From assembly GCA_019454045.1 (NCBI GenBank), contig SKCR01023420.1:248001-312000 (forward strand): a stretch of 64,000 nt of DNA, written 5' to 3'. Within the stretch, counting starts at the first letter, position 1. The number at the start of each line of letters is the position of its first letter. The notes below the pieces were generated by a model. That model saw only the letters and a list, made by a program, of their open reading frames with translations. It was not told the DNA's origin and did no database searches. The DNA is from Zanthoxylum bungeanum. Lineage: Eukaryota; Streptophyta; Magnoliopsida; Sapindales; Rutaceae. A program made the translations under genes and the position numbers. Shown here piece by piece: positions 60,159-64,000 of the stretch.

Positions 60159-60942
60159 CCTAGACGTCCGGAAAACAAAAAGGAAGGGGAAGTCAGTCTA
60201 TTGCTAAAACTCTAAAACTACTCAGGGGTTCCGAGAATGCTAAGCGGGTGGGTTCTAAAATGCCCTAAGAAAATCCGACAAGCCATAAGTCACTCCCTAG
60301 CAACATCAAAACTAACAAAGGATTCACAGCACACAAAAAGAGAAGAGGTCGTTCAGAGAACTTACTTGTTCCTTTCAGAAAAATTGAAGATGGCACAGCA
60401 CGGTTTGCTCGTCCCCAAAATTTGCAGGTCACAGTGGAGAGAGAAAAGAAAAACTCACGACTGGAAGAAACTCTGGGAGTACTGAGTCAAGTGAGTCACA
60501 GTTGAAACGTTCACAAGAGAAATTTGCCAAAAAGACTACACAGTAAAAGCCTCGTCCTCTTATAGTCATTAGTGGGACGCTCATGGCTGTTAGATCGAGA
60601 AAAGAAGTCCGGAAGGACGCCAAATGTCAAAAGCGGAAGAGGCCTGCCAAGATCAAACAAATGGTTAAAGATCAAAACACCTATACACGGTCGATTCACT
60701 ATCCTTTTGGCGGGAATCCAACGGATGATCGACAAGTGTCAAAATTAGGAAAAACCCTAAAAAGATGATTTGATGGGTATTTAAATAGACGTGACTGTTG
60801 TTCGTCTCAAGAAAAGGTGCTTGAAGAGAGGCGACGAAAATTTCAATTCAACTCCGGGTCGACCACCAGCAAGGCGATCAGCACATCATCTTTTATATAG
60901 TTCCCGGCACCAACTTTCATACTCGTTGGAACCGAGAACTAT
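60159..60942 (-). promoter_or_regulatory. Likely promoter region of the antisense gene
   Basis: On the minus strand CTATATAAAA lies at 60891-60900, and a second TATA-like CTATTTAAATACC near 60774-60786. Either could start transcription toward the ATG at 60158. Nothing else was recognised in these 780 bases. Confidence 0.45.
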
Positions 60943-60950
60943 GGGACAGA
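60943..60950 (+). other. Probable polypurine tract of F
   Basis: GGGACAGA directly precedes the 3' LTR. It is short and not perfect. Confidence 0.55.
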
Positions 60951-61774
60951 TGTTGATGGTGTTTTCAGGCACTATGTTATTTAAGGAGTACGACATGGGT
61001 AAAAAGGGTAATTCCCTTCTTGGATGATATCATTAATTCCGACCCGACCCATAAAAAGTCAGCAGCAAGGGCCCGAACGCTTTAAAATAAAAGTCCGACC
61101 ACAACAGGAATAGACCGAGCACTTCATAATCGGTAACCGATCACTTGAGTTCAGGATGACCGGTCACTTATCTGGTCGACAGCAGCACCCCCAGAACAAA
61201 AGACTATTATGACCGACCACATGAAGATCGACCTCGTGAAAACTGAGCATAGGGCAAGACATGTTCGGGAAGATAAAGCATTCTATCCATACAAGATGAG
61301 ATAATAAGTTATCCTATTTTCATAAAGAGAACTGATGAGTTAGTATCCTAAAAGGATAAAAAAAGTAAATGTAGTTTTAAAAGTAGGAATCCTGATAGGA
61401 AAAGGAAACCATCTCCAACTGGGAATTCTTGTACAAATAGGAATATGATTCCTTCACCATTATAAATAGGAGGGTAGAGTGAGTGTAAAAGGGGGGATCA
61501 GGATCAGAATCACCAAGCTCTGACTTGTAAAACACAAAGAACGGTCTGAGAAGCGCATTTGAATAAAAAAAGTATCATCCTTTTTGTGCCTGTGGACGTA
61601 AGTCGGACCAAGATCCTCCGAACCACGTTAAATCTCCTTGTCGATTGACGTATTATTTGTCTTTTGCTAAGTTTGCTTTTGGTCCCCCATAACCAAACAA
61701 ATTCACTATTGAGGGAGGATTGTCTCGGGAGTAATATTCCCATATTGCCCTGAGACCAAAATCAGCCGTCAACA
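60951..61774 (+). repeat. 3' LTR of F
   Basis: 824 bp, the same length as the 5' copy, with scattered base differences (for example near 60990-61080). TATAAATA is at 61461-61468. TSD gccta follows. Confidence 0.95.
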
Positions 61775-63570
61775 GCCTATAACACTATTTACTTGGTAAA
61801 AGTGCCAGTGCCATCGATCTGTTAGCCCTAGGTCATAGTGAAGAAAGTAGGCCCATGTCTAGCTAGGCTAGATGTGGATATGAATATTTTGTGACCTTTA
61901 CGGATGTGGCATCACGTATGGTTATCTGTTTCTTTTGAAGAACACAAATCGGAAACTTCTAGAGTTTCGACACGAAATAGACAAACAGATCGGCTAAAGT
62001 ATTAAACAATCACGGTTTGACCATGATGAAAATACTTAAGCAATAAGTTTCTCGTATACTTGAAAGAGTATAGTATTCTTTCAATGAGGACTCCTCATGG
62101 AACACGTCATTTTGACGATGTGTCCGAAAACGATTAACCGAATTTTGTTAGACATGATAAGGTTAATCACGAGTCGCTCTGAGCTACCATTTCCTTCAAC
62201 GGATAAGCTTTAAACAGTGCAAGAACTTATTTTGAATAAGGTTCCATAAAAATCTGTTTGACAGATTTCATATTAGATATGAACATGAAAGAAACTGGGT
62301 TTTCAAATTCCTGAATATTTGGGTATGCTAGGCATATGTTTGGATGATACCAAACTAAAACCCAAATTGGATAAATGCCAATTGTAGGTTATCATAGGGA
62401 TACCAAAGTATAGTACTTATACAACCTCACATGAGAACAATTAGATTGTTGCTCACCATGTGGTTTTCCAGAGAGGAATACCGATATGCAGTGGTAAGTG
62501 GGAGGATAGTAAAACTCGATGAAAATCAGAGTAATACTATTCTAGGCATCGAGTCTTAATGGAACACAAATAGTTCATCAAGGATGAAACTATTCCAATA
62601 ATCTTCGAATACACAAGAACCGCGTAGGTCGGAGAGAATCAAAAGACAACTTGGGGTATGGGTTTCTTGATCTCACCTCATAAAGATGTCTATCTTATTG
62701 AGGAATACTAACTGACTACGTATGAGGAAGTGATACAAGGTATCGACTCCCTATTATGGCAAAGTGCCATAAAGTCCGAAGTGGATTCCATGTAGACCAA
62801 CTATGTTTAGACACTAGTTGATGTACCGCAAGACATTGTGCCTATTGGTACCACATAAGTCTTCAAGGAAGACATACATGGATGGCAACATACCATCGTA
62901 CTAAGCACGGCTTTTAGCAAAAAGGTAGAGTTATCAACATTGTGTTGATTGCGACGAAACATTTTACCTATTGCCATGGTAAATCCATTTTGATAATGCT
63001 TGCTAATGCTGCATGTTTCATTAATGAAATGTGGCAGCTTGCATGCCAAAACCGCTTTCCTTAACGGAAACCTTTGAGAGGATGTTTACAACATCCTGAC
63101 GGTTTTGTCGAACCATAACAAGCAAACTAGGTTTGCAGGTTATTCGATCCATATATGGATTGAAGCAAGCATTAGGTTCTTGGAATTCTCGTTTTGATGT
63201 AATCATAATATTTTATGATTTAATTCAAAAGGAAAATAATTCTTGTGTATATAAGGAGGTTAGTGGGAGAGCACTGACAGGGAATGTCCTGAGTAATGAT
63301 GACATATCATTTCTTGGAAATGATATTCCCATAATATAATTGGTGAAAGCTTGGCTTTCATGATAATGACTATAAGTCGTAACAAAGGTACCATACAATA
63401 GTATAACGGAACAGTGAGCTGGAAATCTTCCAAGCAAGATACTATTACCGAATAAACAACAAATGCGGGTTAATTGCAGCAGCTGAGGCAGCAATAGAAG
63501 CCATTTGGGTCGATAATAAATCTAATTAGATTAGATATAGTTCTGTTAGCAGCTGAGCTAGGCGTCAGCG
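61775..63570 (+). pseudogene. Integrase, RT and RNase H of E
   Basis: It resumes E after F. The integrase core (DLLALGHS.., 'taggcccatgtctagc' for CGPM) starts near 61825. RT begins near 62755 (IKSEVDSM) and includes a VPIGT stretch near 62845. Frame 63133-63339 carries RSIYGLKQALGSWNSRF and VYKEVSG, where the YVDD box reads SNDD. RNase H starts near 63408 with GTVSWKSSKQDTIT. Stops are frequent. The order is intact, so decay is by small changes. Confidence 0.82.
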
Positions 63571-63752
63571 CATGCTTAAGAATTAATGGTCTCATCGACG
63601 ATCAAGATACTTATTTTGATATTCATCTGATTCGTTCGGATCATACATCATGGCGATGTGATGATCGAATAAATCGCATTAGACGATAATCATGCAAATC
63701 CACTGACGAAAACCTTTTCTCAGTAGTTTGAGCCAACCGTACATAGTTCGGG

Positions 63753-64000
63753 GAAAATTAATCTGGGATTAATTGCGGAGATATTTTATCTGGGATAAAA
63801 TATTAATTAAAGAGAGAGAACGATTAATTTGGAATTAATCGATAAAATAATATATTTGATATATTATTAGAAATTGGATTTCGACGCGGAATTAAAATTA
63901 GATTTTTAATTCGGGCGAACGAATTAATTTAGAATTAATTCGTTAGCGACGTGAATAGTGATTTCGCTAGACGTAATCACTTAATTACGACGCGACGGAA
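63753..64000 (+). repeat. 3' LTR fragment of E after a deletion
   Basis: 'Acatagttcgggg', normally followed by about 50 bp and the PPT, is here joined directly to LTR sequence equal to about 44852 onward of the 5' LTR. The PPT and roughly 1.1 kb of LTR are therefore missing. The fragment lies within the ladder and runs off the window. It could belong to another element joined by recombination. Confidence 0.75.

Larger units (their letters stand above)
49558..61774 (+). mobile_element. Element F: Ty3/gypsy Tat-type retrotransposon
   Basis: The element is 12,217 bp with two 824-bp LTRs and a perfect TSD gccta (49553-49557 and 61775-61779). Gag, protease, RT, RNase H, a second (archaeal-type) RNase H and integrase lie on the + strand. 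This order, with integrase last and two RNase H domains, is characteristic of the Tat clade. About 5 kb between pol and the 3' LTR holds tandem repeats and an antisense multi-exon gene. The LTRs differ by a few percent at most by eye. All coding parts are broken, so the copy is non-autonomous now. Confidence 0.95.
43768..64000 (+). mobile_element. Element E: long-LTR copia element inside D
   Basis: It starts TGTTGGACAATTATGACC at 43768. The 5' LTR runs to 45873, followed by an altered PBS, leader, deleted gag and protease/pre-integrase to 49557. Element F (TSD gccta) then intervenes. Integrase, RT and RNase H follow from 61775 to about 63560. A deletion at about 63753 removes the PPT and the first part of the 3' LTR. 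The right end is outside the window. Confidence 0.9.

Overview
The window is plant nuclear DNA, most likely a eudicot and probably repeat-rich heterochromatin. I see no host gene, tRNA, rRNA or CRISPR array. Almost all 64 kb is a stack of nested LTR retrotransposons, which I reconstructed from TG..CA LTR ends, 5-bp target-site duplications (TSDs), primer-binding sites (PBS), polypurine tracts (PPT) and decayed gag/pol reading frames.

Layout. A Ty1/copia element C on the + strand is the host of the nest. Its 5' LTR ends at 1924 and its PBS is 1926-1937. The leader runs to 3223 and resumes at 34984, gag-pol is 35031-38962, and the 3' LTR starts at 38977. Two groups of elements have entered it. 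In the leader sits element A (3224-34978, - strand, TSD atttt). Its 5' LTR holds element B (12332-34591, TSD catac). B holds element G in its protease region (16892-29066, TSD acact) and a hAT-like MITE in its 5' LTR (33660-34085, 8-bp TSD). G holds solo LTR H in its pol (20230-22175, TSD caatt). In the 3' LTR of C sits element D (39209 onward, + strand). D holds element E in gag (43768 onward), and E holds a Ty3/gypsy Tat-type element F in pol (49558-61774, TSD gccta). A fragment Z of one more LTR lies at 5-570. E and D run past the right edge.

A, B, G, H, D, E and probably Z form one copia superfamily with unusually long LTRs of about 2 kb. They use a TGGTATCAGAGC-type PBS (initiator methionine tRNA type) and an AAGTRGGAGAT PPT, and carry a long non-coding leader. 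Each LTR carries a ladder of eight to ten short inverted repeats, nearly all with exactly three bases between the arms, plus a palindromic GTGCTAGCAC element near the transcript start. B, G and E share the same gag deletion relative to A, and all three lack the gag zinc knuckle. This points to a defective lineage that spread using proteins supplied in trans.

F is a Tat-type gypsy element with dual RNase H. It has a decayed gag-pol on the + strand, a block of tandem repeats, and an antisense, apparently four-exon gene coding for a putative gypsy-type transposon protein with a long coiled coil. Every coding region in the window is a pseudogene. The two G LTRs and the two F LTRs are each nearly identical, so these insertions are younger than C or A. 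All statements rest on reading the sequence by eye; no alignment or database search was run.
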